A stretch of DNA of 64,000 nt from Zingiber officinale (taxonomy: Eukaryota; Streptophyta; Magnoliopsida; Zingiberales; Zingiberaceae). Where the stretch lies: NCBI RefSeq assembly GCF_018446385.1, contig NC_055996.1:13131317-13195316 (forward strand), given 5' to 3'. The translations under genes and the position numbers were made by a program. Of the stretch, positions 19,430 to 30,750 are shown in pieces; position 1 is the first letter of the stretch, and each line of letters begins with the position of its first letter. The notes beneath the pieces were generated by a model. It saw only the letters and a program-made list of their open reading frames with translations. It was not told the DNA's origin and ran no database searches.

Positions 19430-22114
19430 TGTAAAATATCAAAAAAAAAAAGAAGCAAATAACCATAAGGGAATTTTCAGAATTTTTCTGGAAATTTTTC
19501 GGAGGTCGTATGATGTCGGTTACGGGGATAAAAATTGGCCCCGAGAAAGCCTGTTTAAGGTACCCCATTTAAACGAGCAAAAGTTTGGTTTTCTTTTCCT
19601 TTTTATTTTTCTTTTTCTTTCCTCCCTCGTCGAACCCGCGTGTCGAGACGTTCCCCGACGCCACCCTTCCTTCATCTTCTCCATGTCGTTACCTTTTCCC
19701 AGCCGACACCGCCTCCCCCTCGTCGGTTCCTTTTCTCCTCCCCTCACGTACAAAACCGTCGACCGAGGGAAGCTTCGAGTCCTCCCTTTTCCCTTCCTCC
19801 TCTCTTCCCCGATCTCCCCTTTGCTCACACGCTCTGCCTCTCTCGCGGACGACTCGACGCCGAGGCCGGAGGAGACTCGTCACTGGAGCTCGACAGTGCT
19901 GAGGAAGACCAAGCCGAATCTGGGAGGGGATTTGTTGGTTCGGCACCACTGGATCAATTAGGTGCCATCACCCGATCACCGACGTAGATTGGGGCTCAAA
20001 GCACAGAGGTGAGGAGCTAGCTTCACCCAGATCTTGCGACGTCTAGAGCGCGAGCCAGCGACAGAGCCGATCTTTCTTCTTCCGTTGATGCTCACCATCG
20101 CTGTGCCCTAGCGCAGTGTCCGATCCTCCTTTCTGTTCGTCGACAAGAATCTCGCCATGCCCTAATGGTGATCTTGGAGGTTGTTGCTGAATTGGTGTGG
20201 AATTGTTGATCTCTTCTCTTGATCCGAAATTCTGTTCTGTGGGGTCTTCGTTTGGTTCTGACAGCGCTCCAATCAGCAGCTCCCTTTTTTTTCCAACATC
20301 AAGAGGGGCTGCGAGTTTGAGGTAAGGGTAGGAATTTGATACGTTTTGTAGTTAGATGTTTATGTGTAAAGGGAATTAGGTTTGGATTTAATCTAATGGG
20401 TTGATTAGGGATTAAGTAACTAACCATAATTAACTATTAGATTTAAATAGGTAGATTGAGGTTATGTTGATTAGGGTTTTACCCTAAAATTTATCTTAGG
20501 GATTTTATTTAGCAATTCTTATGATTTCAGCTATATAAAATATGTATAAATTGGTGACGTAGGACTCTGATTCGAGACGAGCATCTCGACGTCGGATTTG
20601 ACTGGATTGAACCTTCTATTTGAGGCGGGTACCTTGACTTATCTTTTAGATAATGTATTGTTGATATGCTTAGTATATTTTAACAAATAGTAATAATTAT
20701 GTTTATATCTGCATCAGTATATCACTATTTATTTCCGAGCATGTTTTGTTTGTTACCTGTTTAACATTCACGCCCTTGGTTATTATTTATGTTATAGAGG
20801 TAGTGACATACCATGCCATGTGATATACCAGACTAGTCATTTACCATATCTGACATGTGTACCTAGATCTGTTTATTTGATCCATTTATTTTTGGTACAT
20901 GTTTTATGGAGGTAGATATGGTCAAGATTTATATGCTTAGTGTCATGCACCATCTCGTATGATTGCATGCTGCGCGATAGTCTGCTCCATTATTGTTGAG
21001 CACATCGCTAGTTACATGGATATGCACACACAACCACCCATGGGTTAGTGGTTTTTTATTCAGGCAGGATGTGTTGCAGTAGGTTGCCCTGTTTGGCTCC
21101 GTTGGTCCGCTCATGGGTAGTGTGACGCAGCGTGGTAGCCGGCAGGGATCCCTCCTCTGGATTGACTCAGGGAGATGAGAGCATTGCGCTCCCCCACTTA
21201 TGATTTGGGGTAGGAGGATAAGTGTACTCCGACAGCATCTCATCCACTTGGTCACTCATCAGGAACAGTGACGACAGAGTGCACGGTTATCACAACCCTA
21301 CCCACTTGGTCTCACCATCGTGTATGAGATGGCTGACTGGCGTCAGGGGTGACCAGGACATGTCATTGGCATCATATGCATGATGCATTTATTGCTTGTG
21401 TTTACTGCACTTATTTGCTGCATATTGGATGGATGCATATGATTGACATGCATACAAGGACATGTATTTTCGGTCTGACGACCTTGTTATCCTGATAGGA
21501 GGTCCTAGTGAGTATAGTTTCTCCCTTATCTTCAGTTGTGCATTGTTTCATTACTTCTGGAGATTGTACGCATATTTATTAATGTTGGTTATTATTTACT
21601 ATACATGTTAACTAAGTATCCGCTGAGTGTTGGACTCATTCCCTGTTATTACCATTTCAGGTTGAGGTTGTCTGGAGGAGTTCCAGTCGCTAGTTCCCCC
21701 TTTAGGTTGCGAGGATTTCCATTTTGGATCTTCTTTTTGGTTTCTTATTATGTTATCGTCTACGTTTACCTTTTGGCACTTGGATCTTGTATGATTCCTT
21801 ATTATCGATGAGTTTTCGTTTGGATGTTTGCTGGGATTTGAGTTTTATGGGTGTAGTTGAGTAGGATATAAGATTTGAGTTTTATGGGTGTAGTTGAGTA
21901 GGATATTCGAGATGATTTCCTTATCATTACTTATGTCTCGTCTATTATTATTAAACTGCGTGGGTGCTTGCTTATTTTCTTTATTGTATTGTTCTGGCCG
22001 TGTTGGTCGAGGTATATGTGGCCCTGAGAGCATTGTAGGAAGTTTTATATTGTCACCCGTACAAGGGAGATGCTATCAAAATTTCTTTTGGCAAGGACTA
22101 CTTGGGGCGTGACA
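19430..22114 (+). mobile_element. Solo LTR, Tekay/Del-like (Ty3/gypsy chromovirus)
   Basis: 2685 bp from TGTAAAATATC to GGGGCGTGACA, flanked by GGGTT (19425-19429) and CGGTT (22115-22119), a target duplication with one mismatch. The start with TTTTCAGAATTTTTCTGGAA, the CT-rich middle and the GGGGCGTGACA end match the style of plant Del/Tekay LTRs. No partner LTR or pol is adjacent, so it is a solo LTR left by recombination. A 38-bp direct duplication lies at about 21831-21906. Open frames inside are not believed to be genes. Orientation is my best guess. Confidence 0.7.
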
Positions 22115-22119
22115 CGGTT

Positions 22120-22274
22120 GGTGAATTGATCTGGCTAATCGATTCAGTAATGCCTAATCAACTAAGGTAGTTGATTAACATTGAAAATATAGCCAATTAT
22201 ACAGGTTGCTGACCTGGTAATCGATTAAGGGAACTCTTAATCGATTAATGTGCAACAGTAGAAAATGGTTTTTC
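22120..22274 (+). repeat. S3 LTR, middle segment
   Basis: 155 bp with TAATCGATTAAG-type dyads like the segment before the solo LTR. It ends in TTTTC (22270-22274), the target duplication of S4, which interrupts it here. Confidence 0.6.
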
Positions 22275-23550
22275 TATTGGTGTAGTTTGTACTAACGGTT
22301 TAACTCAGGTTTTGATGAATGACAAGTGAGTTAAGTTATGTGGTTTGTGATCTAATTATGTTACCAAGTGTACAAGAATTGACAAGTCCAATGGACCAGA
22401 CAACAGGCTGAAATCTAGCTAGGTCCGCGGGATTGGATAGCTGGTGCGAAGTCCAGATAGGTCAACGAGCAGACTTGATATCTGGCAGGAAGTCCGGTTC
22501 GGTTCGCGGGACCGGACAACCGACACAAGTCCAGTTGGGTCTATGGATCGGACAACTGACATGAAAACTTGGTGGGCCAGAAGACTAGTCAAGCCAACTG
22601 TAAGATGGTAAGTAAAGGTAAGTCACTGGAGGAGAGTGACTTTGTTAGAACGCGTCCCGGTTGAAGGGCAGTAGGCATTGGTCCAGGTTAGACCCATTTT
22701 GGATCCCAAATCTGAGATCTTGACTAGTTCCTGGTCCTGGGAGGAAAGGAACTAATTACTACTTCTTATTTTTTACTGTGCTAACTTTATTTTATAGGTT
22801 AGATGTTTTAGTTTTGGACTAACACAACTTGCAGGGCAAAAGGAGCAAAAAGCCTTCAAATGAACAATACTCGAAGGCGCCTTCGCATTGTTCATGGAAG
22901 GTGCCTTTAATGGCTTGAAGGTGCCTTTCGCAGGATAGAATTCAGATCTTGTCGTGGATAGAAGCCGGGATGTTTGAGATCAGATTTCTTGGGTTGGAGG
23001 TGCCTTCAATGGCTATGGAAGGCACCTTCGAAGTTCTTTATAAGGATGCTCACCCAAAGCTTCAAACACAACACTCATACGAGCTTCTACGCATCTAAAC
23101 AGCTTTTCGACTGTATCAGGTTCCTGCTACGACTCTACCGTGAAGCTGCTGTGCCCAACTACTGTTTCGAGGATTTTTGATCGAGTTCGGCAGATCGACA
23201 GACGAGCTCTCTCACATCTAAGTGTTGGTAACAGAATTATTTCCTTGTACTTAATTATTACAAAAGAACAAGTGTAGTGTATTGCACTTGTTCTAACTTT
23301 CCTTGTACTCAATTTCCTCTTTTGGAGGTACTAGAAGAGGTATTTTAATAGATTACCCATCAATAGGTCTGCGAGACTTGGGTCTTGGAGTAGGAGTCAC
23401 CGAAGGCTCCGAACAAAGTAAACCGCTTATGTTTGTATAGTTTTGTCACTTATTCTCCGCTGTATTCATACTTTGATTTGAAAACTGAAAAGATTGATTT
23501 TTAAAAACCATGTGATTCACCTCCCATCTCACGTGCGACCCGATCCAACA
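22275..23550 (+). repeat. 5' LTR of S4
   Basis: 1276 bp ending ACCCGATCCAACA, followed at once by a primer binding site. A TATA box (TTTATAAGG) lies at about 23038. Upstream are GGCGCC/GGTGCC palindromes centred at 22878, 22902, 22922, 23001 and 23023; the last ends 11 bp before the TATA box. The first base pair of the LTR is mutated (TA for TG). Confidence 0.8.
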
Positions 23551-23565
23551 AGTGGTATTAGAGCA
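23551..23565 (+). other. Primer binding site of S4
   Basis: AGTGGTATTAGAGCA immediately after the LTR. The consensus TGGTATCAGAGC complements the 3' end of initiator tRNA-Met; here one base is changed (C to T). The leader beginning GTACCTCTCTAAATTGG continues to about 23650. Confidence 0.85.
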
Positions 23566-23701
23566 TGTACCTCTCTAAATTGGTGCAACCACCAATCAGG
23601 CAAGGGGTGATTTTGTTTCTTCTCTTTCAGATTTTGAGCTTTTTCGGTATCTGATCTGGTTCCTGAGCAGATCCCATCTCATGAGTTTCATTTTCGAGGT
23701 C

Positions 23702-23851
23702 CCTTCGTGTAGTTCCAGGAATTTCTCTCATAGCTCCTTTGCTGACTCACAGGCTCCGATCCGGTTGACTTCTTGTGGCAGTAAAACACTTAGCAGATAG
23801 AACTTTGTTTTGTTATTTGTCACGAAGTTGCCTGCTTCTTCTTCATCCATT
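23702..23851 (-). pseudogene. Copia gag fragment with a stop codon
   Basis: The minus strand translates to a piece with QEVNRIGACESAKEL, a stop, then EKFLELHEG. It aligns with EELNRVGPHENAKELWDKLIELHEG in the gag at 32559-32915, so a conserved Trp codon has become TGA. A minus-strand primer site lies about 190 bp away, as expected for a 5' leader. This copy is more diverged than the other two gags. Confidence 0.75.
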
Positions 23852-24042
23852 GGTATTCTTCTTTATCTCCTGGTGCTACAAAACTAAATTTCATTATTAA
23901 AAGCAAATCAAAATATATTTTAAAGAATACCTCCATCCTTTTTCTTCCAACTAGCGAATTCCCCTCGAACTTTGGTGGGCAGATGTTCGGTCTGGCCATC
24001 TCATGTGCTTCATTTGGCGGTTAGTTCTTCTGAAGCTGTTGG

Positions 24043-24054
24043 GCTCTGATACCA
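24043..24054 (-). other. Minus-strand initiator tRNA-Met primer site
   Basis: The minus strand reads TGGTATCAGAGC exactly. It belongs with the minus-strand gag fragment at 23702-23851. The LTR that should lie to its right is unclear: 24057-24432 resembles 16330-16640 in the plus orientation. Confidence 0.7.
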
Positions 24055-24056
24055 CT

Positions 24057-24432
24057 CAAGAATAAAGGAACTCATCACAGAACTCATGAATCTCGGAGAA
24101 AATGTAAGCAACTGAGATTTGCTAAGGTACGCAGCTAGCGAGAAGGACGACATGAGAGAGAGCTGACGGGCTCGGTGCGTTTGAGGTATGAGGTGCTGCG
24201 AAAGAGTACACGGGTAGACGAAAAGGAAGCGCATGATGTTTTTGAGGCACGAGAAGCTAGAGCAGAAGTTTGCTTGAAGGTCAGAAAATGAGTTCAGGTG
24301 AGCCCTAATTCCGAATGGCCAAAATCACCCAAGCGAGGGGAGTCAAAGCAAAAGACCCAGACCAATGCGAGTGAAACCGGAGCGGAAGGTTGGGATATAA
24401 AGTCAAAAATGTTGACTTTCTAAATCTGGGTG
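24057..24432 (+). repeat. Fragment of the 16.3-kb-type LTR
   Basis: Matches 16330-16640 directly, for example GACGGGCTCG(G/A)TG, GAGGTGCTGCG and AATCACCCAAGCGAG. It breaks off inside the GGGTGCCCG palindrome, just before a tRNA-like sequence. Confidence 0.6.
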
Positions 24433-24441
24433 CCCGAGTGA

Positions 24442-24511
24442 TATCAGAGCAAGTTTCGATCTTGGGACCTGTGGGTTATGGGCTCACACGCTTCCGTTGC
24501 GCCACTCTGAT
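24442..24511 (-). tRNA. Initiator tRNA-Met-like sequence (pseudo, 70 nt)
   Basis: The minus strand begins ATCAGAGTGGCGCAACGGAA, has anticodon loop CCCATAA (anticodon CAT), a T-loop ATCGAAA and ends GCTCTGATA. Acceptor arms pair fully (ATCAGAG with CTCTGAT). The plant gene is 72 nt; here the anticodon stem is short by bases and mismatched, and one T-stem pair is lost. The next three bases, TCA, look like a mutated CCA tail. Plant tRNA genes do not encode CCA, so this may be a DNA copy of the retrotransposon primer and not a true tRNA gene. Confidence 0.75.
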
Positions 24512-24932
24512 GGACCTAACCTGGATCGATGCTTACTCTCCCTTAATCGGGACGCACCCTCATAAAATTACTCTCCTCCAGTGACTTACCTTTACTTACC
24601 ATCTTGCAGTCGGTTTGACTAGTCTTCTGACCCACCAGGTCTTCATGTTCGTTGTCCGGTCCGCAGACCCAACTAAACTTCTACAGGTTGTTCGGTCCTG
24701 CGGACCCAACTTGACGTCCTACCAGATATTCGGTCGGCCCGTTGACCTATCTGGACTTCGCACTAGCTATTCGATCCCGTAGACCTAGCTGAATTTTAGC
24801 CTGGTGTCCGGTCCATTGGACTTGTTAATTCCTGCATACTTGGTAATGCAATTAGATCACAAACCACCTAACTTAATTCACTTATCATTTATCAAAACTT
24901 AAATTAGACCATTAGTACAAACTGCACCAACA
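24512..24932 (-). repeat. First part of a SIRE LTR, minus orientation
   Basis: The minus strand starts TGTTGGTGCAGTTTGTACTA at 24932 and follows the S4 5' LTR (22275-22700) closely. It is cut off at the tRNA-like sequence. A degenerate polypurine tract (CATAAAAAATGTGAAGAT on the minus strand) precedes it. It is probably the first third of the S4 3' LTR, now inverted. Confidence 0.75.
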
Positions 24933-26156
24933 ATCTTCACATTTTTTATGCAATGACAACCTGAGTTAAGTTAAAAAAAATATACAACAAATATACACAA
25001 AATTATTCTAAGAGAAGCAACACAAAAAAATGAGTTAGTTTCGTTTCTCTTTATTTTTTTTGGAGTTAAGTTATTCTAATTATTTTCATTTGTTTGCTAA
25101 CTTAACCGACTAACCCTCCCCGTTTGACATTCATAAAAAAACATGAGTATAGAACAGAAAAATGTTTGATGAGTAAAGTAATCAGTGGGAATAATAAAAT
25201 TTTTTAACAAAAATTTTTCAGGATTATTGGGGAAAGGAGTTAAAAGAGCTTTATAAACCTTTTTTTAAAAAACTTCCATCAAAACACTTGTAAAATATCA
25301 AAATTTTGTGCAAGGAAGGTTTATAATTTTTTATACTAAGTTTTGAAAGATAACTTTTACAAAACTAACTGTAAAGTTTAAAGTTCAAATAGTTTTGAAG
25401 TAATTTTCAAAAATAGCATAATAGTGGTTTTGAAAAGTACTTTTGTTTTCAAAGACACTTTGTATTTTAAAATTATTTTGAAAATTAGTTTTAAATATAC
25501 TCTCCCTGAATCTGATATTAAAAATAATCTAAACACCTAGAAAGTGTCCTTCCATGTCTAACCAATAGTTACTAACTAACTATTAGAAGATAGCAATATT
25601 CACTTGGTTAGTCAAGTTAAGTATCCGTGTCCAGTTAGTATTTAACTAAGATTGATTACTTGACCTGATCACTATAATTTGATATTTCTTACCCAGACTT
25701 GTGTTGATGCACAAATATAAGCATCTTAAGTCCAGGCAAAGGGTCTACATATCTCACGTCGTTCTAAGTTTTGGAATACACAATTAAAGGAGTCCTAGTG
25801 TGTTTATGAGATGCTCAAGTCCTAGATCTATATGAACATGCTTTCTATGGATCTGATCTAAACTAAGGCTAAAATCAATTTTGAAAGTTTAAGGAAATAG
25901 GAATTTTAAGAAAATAAAAGTAAAGATTTTCCTAGACGTTGCAAACTGTTTGGAAAATATTTTGAAAGTAGCAAGCCTAGTCTATGAAGCACATCCCTAA
26001 CTTGAACAAGCAATAAAGGTGAAAGAGTGACAAATAATGTAGGTCTAAACAATCACATAATCCAATACATGTACTGTATGATGAATAAGATCAAAGCTGA
26101 TCATCAGCTGGAGGTGGTGGAGGCTGCTCAGGTGTTTGCACAGTCCGTAGGATCTG

Positions 26157-26384
26157 CTAAAAACCAGTGGTCATCTCCTCCAAGAGAGTAGAGAAGCCGG
26201 TAGTCATCTCTCCCCAAATAGCGTTGAATCCATCCATGATTGATTGTCGAAGCTGTGCGGAGGACTCCTCGAGTCGAGTTAGTTGGTCCTTGATAGATAG
26301 TGAGGTCGATGGCCGGGTCGAGGTCGAGGGCTGAGTCAGAGTCAGGGGATGACCTAAGAGCTCCTCCTCTGTGAATGTCGACAA
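26157..26384 (-). CDS. Short coiled-coil-like frame, unknown
   Basis: 75 codons beginning MSTFTEEELLGHPLTL, with a Leu/Gln heptad-like middle (LTRLEESSAQLRQSIMDGF) and a terminal duplication MTTGF...MTTGF. I do not recognise it. Its place downstream in a SIRE-type interior would fit a remnant of the extra ORF some SIRE elements carry after pol, but nothing confirms this. It could be chance. Confidence 0.25.
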   Translation of the reverse strand: MSTFTEEELLGHPLTLTQPSTSTRPSTSLSIKDQLTRLEESSAQLRQSIMDGFNAIWGEMTTGFSTLLEEMTTGF

Positions 26385-27429
26385 CTCCTACCCCTCGACC
26401 AAAATGATGGGTGGAAAATCGTCCTCAACATCGCCTAGCATATCTGGTTGTGGTCCCGCTCTCTAAGCTAGTCCCCCCTGAGCAATGATGTTTATATGCA
26501 CTAATGCAAATTAACACTAGCCAATCTCGTCATCTGTGCTAAGGGGAGTGGTCGTACCCTCTGCCCTGTCTACCCCTATGGCTGAGAATATGTATGTCAG
26601 AATGTGACAATATGACATGTGAACGTGTAATCTAGTGATAAGACTGGACGCATGAATGACATTGTGGAATGTATGTAATGCAATGTCAATGTCAAGGCGC
26701 TAGCATAGTGCATACAGAAAAAATGAATGAGATGGCCACATCATCGCGACATTGCGAGATGTGATCGGCATAATGCAAGTAGTCATGACTTGAAATAGGA
26801 TATAGTCATGTACCCTAAGAGAGTGACCTAAAATTAGTTACTGTAGGTAGTCTCTCTTCCAAAAAAAAAATATGTAGATAGTATCTAATGTAGTATGGGA
26901 GTAGGGTTCACCAAATGACAAATCCCTACTAGGGTAGCACAAAATGGATATGCAGATCTTTTAACACCTAAGCTATCATATAATAAAGTAGGGGGAAAAC
27001 TAATAGAATAGGCCAGGTCATCTATCTTAACTAAGTTGTTGTAAAACTAGGCACACAAATTTAAGTTTACTGAATGACTACAGTAAACTAATTTATCTAA
27101 TTGATAGTAATCGATAATCTCTACAATAGGAGCACAGTACTGAGTGAAGAAAGTCCTATTTAGATATCTAGATTTTAATGCAACATATACATGCTTAATG
27201 AAATCTAGCCTAAGTCGCTTAGAGGGAAACCTAGCATCAACAAATGGGGCATTATTAGGGCTAGGGGTAACATATTGGTGTTTCCTAAAAGAATATAAAC
27301 ACATATTGGCAAGAAAAATACATACGAAACCAAATCTTGACTAGATAGATTGACTTAAAGTATACCTAGGCGACATTTTTGAAGGTTGGGAATGAAAGAT
27401 TTGATAAATTATGGGAAATAGCTACTGGA

Positions 27430-27640
27430 AGGCACCTTGGTGCATTTGAAATCACGAATAGAGCGTCTTTCTGTTCATTGGAAAATATCAGGTTGAAGGC
27501 GCCTTCAACCTGATGGAAGGCGCCTTCCATACGATAGGGAGTGTGCCTTCAAACGGCTGATGGCGCCTTCCATCGATTAGAGAGAGATTTTTCCTGTCCT
27601 TCCGAGGGCACCTCCAATTGACATGGAGGCGCCTTTGGCA
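27430..27640. repeat. Block of paired GGCGCC palindromes
   Basis: Cores centred at 27500/27521, 27544/27564 and 27609/27630, so pairs are 21, 20 and 21 bp apart. Flanks extend to GAAGGCGCCTTC. The block resembles those in the S4 LTRs but lies in the internal region and has no clear TATA box beside it. Confidence 0.6.
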
Positions 27641-28074
27641 GACCCTTTTTTTTTGTAAATTTAATTTAATATTAATTTAATTTAATCTTAATTTTGATTT
27701 AATTTTAATTTAATTTGATTTAATTCTAATTTAATTTAATTTGATTCTAATTTAATTTAATTTTAATTTAATTTTGAAGTTAAATCCTTAGTCATCTCAC
27801 CCGATCCATGCTTTCAATCAGGGTATCCTATAATTTTGTGAGATGAGTTAGACGGAATTTTTAGGGCTGAGTTTAACTTTGTGTTAGATTCAAGTTTAGA
27901 TTTAGTTTCAGCAAATAGACATTTTTCGGATAAACTTCTGGGCTATAGTGAGTCATCTGGACATCATTAGAGTAACCATGTCTTCGAGATTTTTCAAATA
28001 GTCCCATCCATTGAACTTAGTACAAAACTTTGGTCTAATTGTTATGATTTGTAAGAGGTAGTTTCAGTTAGTTC

Positions 28075-29222
28075 TGTAAGACCGTTAGATTCGATAGAGG
28101 GGGGGGTGAATATAGATTCGAAAATCTCGAGTTAAAACGCAGCGGAAAAGTAAAGAAACAAAGAGATGACACTGTTGATTTTTACTTCGTTCGGAGCCTG
28201 TGACGACTCCTACTCGAAGGCCCGTACTCCTTGAGTACTTTCGTTGGGCAATTCACTAGCAATTCGGATAATTACAATTTACGTACAAATATTGCTAATG
28301 AAAAAGAAAGAAAACAAAGCTAACCGACAAACAATGAATTAAAAAAAGAGCCGGAGTGAGTCGTCGGAGCTTTGTGAACGTTGTTGGAGCGCAGAGCAGC
28401 AGAGTGATTGGACTCAGAGTTCTCAACAGACTTGTATTTTGAAGCTCCTGCCTGGGGCTTCTTTTATATGCTGCTCCGGACGCCTGGATCCCTTCCGGGC
28501 GCCTGGAATGTGACGTAACACTCCCAACCAGCATGCTCCAAGTGTCAACGTCGTCCTGGGGATAAAACTTGCCTCCGGGCGCCCGGATCCCTTCCGGGCG
28601 CCCGGACCTCCGGGCGCCCGGATCCCCTCCGGGCGCCCGGACCCCCTCCGGGCGCCCGGACCCCTCTTCTCCAGAAAGTCCTTCTCCTGCAAGAAAAGGT
28701 TAGTCCGAGGCAAATGTACCCTGCAGCAAAGATTGTTAGCACAGTTTTATAGATAAGCAAAGTATGACTTAGATTCCGTCTTTCCGAGACCGGAATCTAG
28801 TCACGATCTCGACTTAGATATCCGAAATGGATCTAAGCCGGATCGACGCCTAATGTTCCCTTCCCGGGAACGCGTCCTCGCAGTCACTCCCCTCCAGTGA
28901 CTTACCTTACTTACCTGCCAGACGTCCGGTCAGCCCGTCGACCCGTCTGGACTTCTTGCCAAGCGTCCGGTCAGCCCGTCGACCCGCTTGGACTTCTCGC
29001 CAGCTATCCGGTCAGCCCGTCGACCTAGCTGGACTTCTCGCCAAGCGTCCGGTCAGCCCGTCGACCCGCTTGGACTTCTCGCCAACTATCCGGTCAGCCC
29101 GTCGACCTAGCTGGACTTTTCCTGCACACTTGATAAAAGTGTCAGACAACAACACAACTAACTTAACCCATTTGTCATTCATCAAAACCTGGGTTAGACC
29201 GTTAGTGCTACCTGCACCAACA
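28075..29222 (-). repeat. 3' LTR of the gag-only element
   Basis: On the minus strand it runs from TGTTGGTGCAGGTAGCAC to GGTCTTACA. It has a TATA-like box (CATATAAAAG, 28461-28470 on the plus side) preceded by GGGCGCCC palindromes at 19-bp intervals. It is 66 bp longer than its partner, mainly through extra palindrome copies at about 28595-28655. Other differences are few. Confidence 0.9.
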
Positions 29223-29240
29223 ATCTCCCCTTTTTTGATG
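29223..29240 (-). other. Polypurine tract of the gag-only element
   Basis: The minus strand reads CATCAAAAAAGGGGAGAT directly before the LTR start TGTTGG. Confidence 0.85.
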
Positions 29241-29579
29241 GAATGACAACCTGGTTATGTTAGTGAAAGCATATGTACGAAACAACATGCATTTGTGTGG
29301 TTTTAAAGTTAGTTTGAGTTTTCAAATTGGTTTAGCTAATTTAACCACCTAACCCTCCTCCCCCTTTGGCATTCATCAAAAAAGAACAAGGGTAAATAAG
29401 CATAGTGTTTAAGTTACCTAATGAAAAAATAACTGAGTTTGGTTCAAAATTCAAGGATAAAAGTACACTTTTTAAATCCAAGAAAAATCAATTTGACCTT
29501 AAAGTAAACTCTTTAAGGTCTAATGTTTCAAACCAAATTTCCAAAACAAGTTTGAGAAAATATATATATATATATATAT

Positions 29580-30750
29580 TTTTTGAAATTAATTTAAGTT
29601 AAAGTTTTGAAAATAAATTTTAAGTTAAAAGTTTAAGTTAAAATTTTGAAAATAATTTTTAAGTTTAAAAATTTTAAGTTAAAATTTTGAAAATAATTTT
29701 TAAGTTTAAAATTAAAGTTTTTAAGTTAAAATTTTGAAAATAATTTTTAAGTTTAAAAATAAAAATTTGAAATTAATTTAAAGATTAAATTTTAAGTTTA
29801 AAATTAAATTTTGAAATTAATTTAAGTTTAAAATTAAATTTTGAAATTAATTTAAGTTTTAAAATTTAAAATTTTGAAAATAATTTTTAAGTTAAAAATT
29901 AAGGTTTTTTTTAAGTTAAGATTTTGAAAATAATTTTTAAGTTTAAAATTTTAAAAATAATTTTTAAGTTTAAAAAATAAAAATTTGAAATTAATTTAAA
30001 GATTAAATTTTGAAATTAATTTAAGTTTAAAATTAAATTTTGAAATTAATTTAATTTTTAAAATTTAAAATTTTGAAAATAATTTTTAAGTTTAAAATTT
30101 TGAAGATAATTTTTAAGTTTAAAGTTAGAGTTTAAAATTTTGAAAATAATTTTTAAGTTAAAAATTTAAGTTAAAATTTTGAAAATAATTTTTAAGTTAA
30201 AAATTAAGTTAAAATTTTGAAAATAATTTTTAAGTTAAAAATTAAGGTTTTTAAGTTAAGATTTTGAAAATAATTTTTAAGTTTAAAATTTTAAAAATAA
30301 TTTTTAAGTTTAAAAATAAAAATTTGAAATTAATTTAAAGATTAAATTTTGAAATTAATTTAAGTTTAAAATTAAATTTTGAAATTAATTTAAGTTTTAA
30401 AATTTAAAATTTTGAAAATAATTTTTAAGTTAAAAATTTAAAGATAATTTTTAAGTTTAAAGTTAGAGTTTAAAATTTTGAAAATAATTTTTAAGTTAAA
30501 AATTTAAGTTAAAATTTTGAAAATAATTTTTAAGTTAAAAATTAAGGTTTTTAAGTTAAGATTTTGAAGATAATTTTTAAGTTTAAAATTTTAAAAATAA
30601 TTTTTAAGTTTAAAAATAAAAATTTGAAATTAATTTAAAGATTAAATTTTGAAATTAATTTAAGTTTAAAATTAAATTTTGAAATTAATTTAAGTTTAAA
30701 ATTTAAAATTTTGAAATTAATTTAAAGATTAAAATTAAATTTAAATAATT
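29580..30750. repeat. AT-rich low-complexity block of the gag-only element
   Basis: Built from variants of TTTTGAAAATAATTTTTAAG and AAATTTGAAATTAATTTAA, arranged in longer repeated blocks. For example, the run ending TAAGTTTAAAAATAAAAATT recurs near 29750, 29975, 30320 and 30620. An (AT) run lies at 29562-29579. It has no coding capacity. Confidence 0.85.

Larger units (their letters stand above)
24933..28074 (-). mobile_element. S4 3' internal region (inverted), largely non-coding
   Basis: No pol domain is visible. It includes AT-rich spacer, a short coiled-coil frame (26157-26384), a block of GGCGCC palindromes (27430-27640), and an ATTTAATTTAATTTTAATT block (27655-27780). After these comes the family segment TCATCTCACCCGATCC at 27793. 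Its end, with GTCTTCGAGATTTTTC and ATTGAACTTAGTAC, is the sequence into which the gag-only element inserted. Confidence 0.6.

Noticed and set aside
19416-19987. Frames of up to 181 codons in the CT-rich start of the Tekay-like solo LTR
   Set aside because: They begin before the LTR or run in CT-rich leader DNA, overlap in several frames and show no domain.
28423-28760. Pro/Gly/Arg-rich minus-strand frames
   Set aside because: Translations of the GGGCGCCC palindrome block in an LTR.
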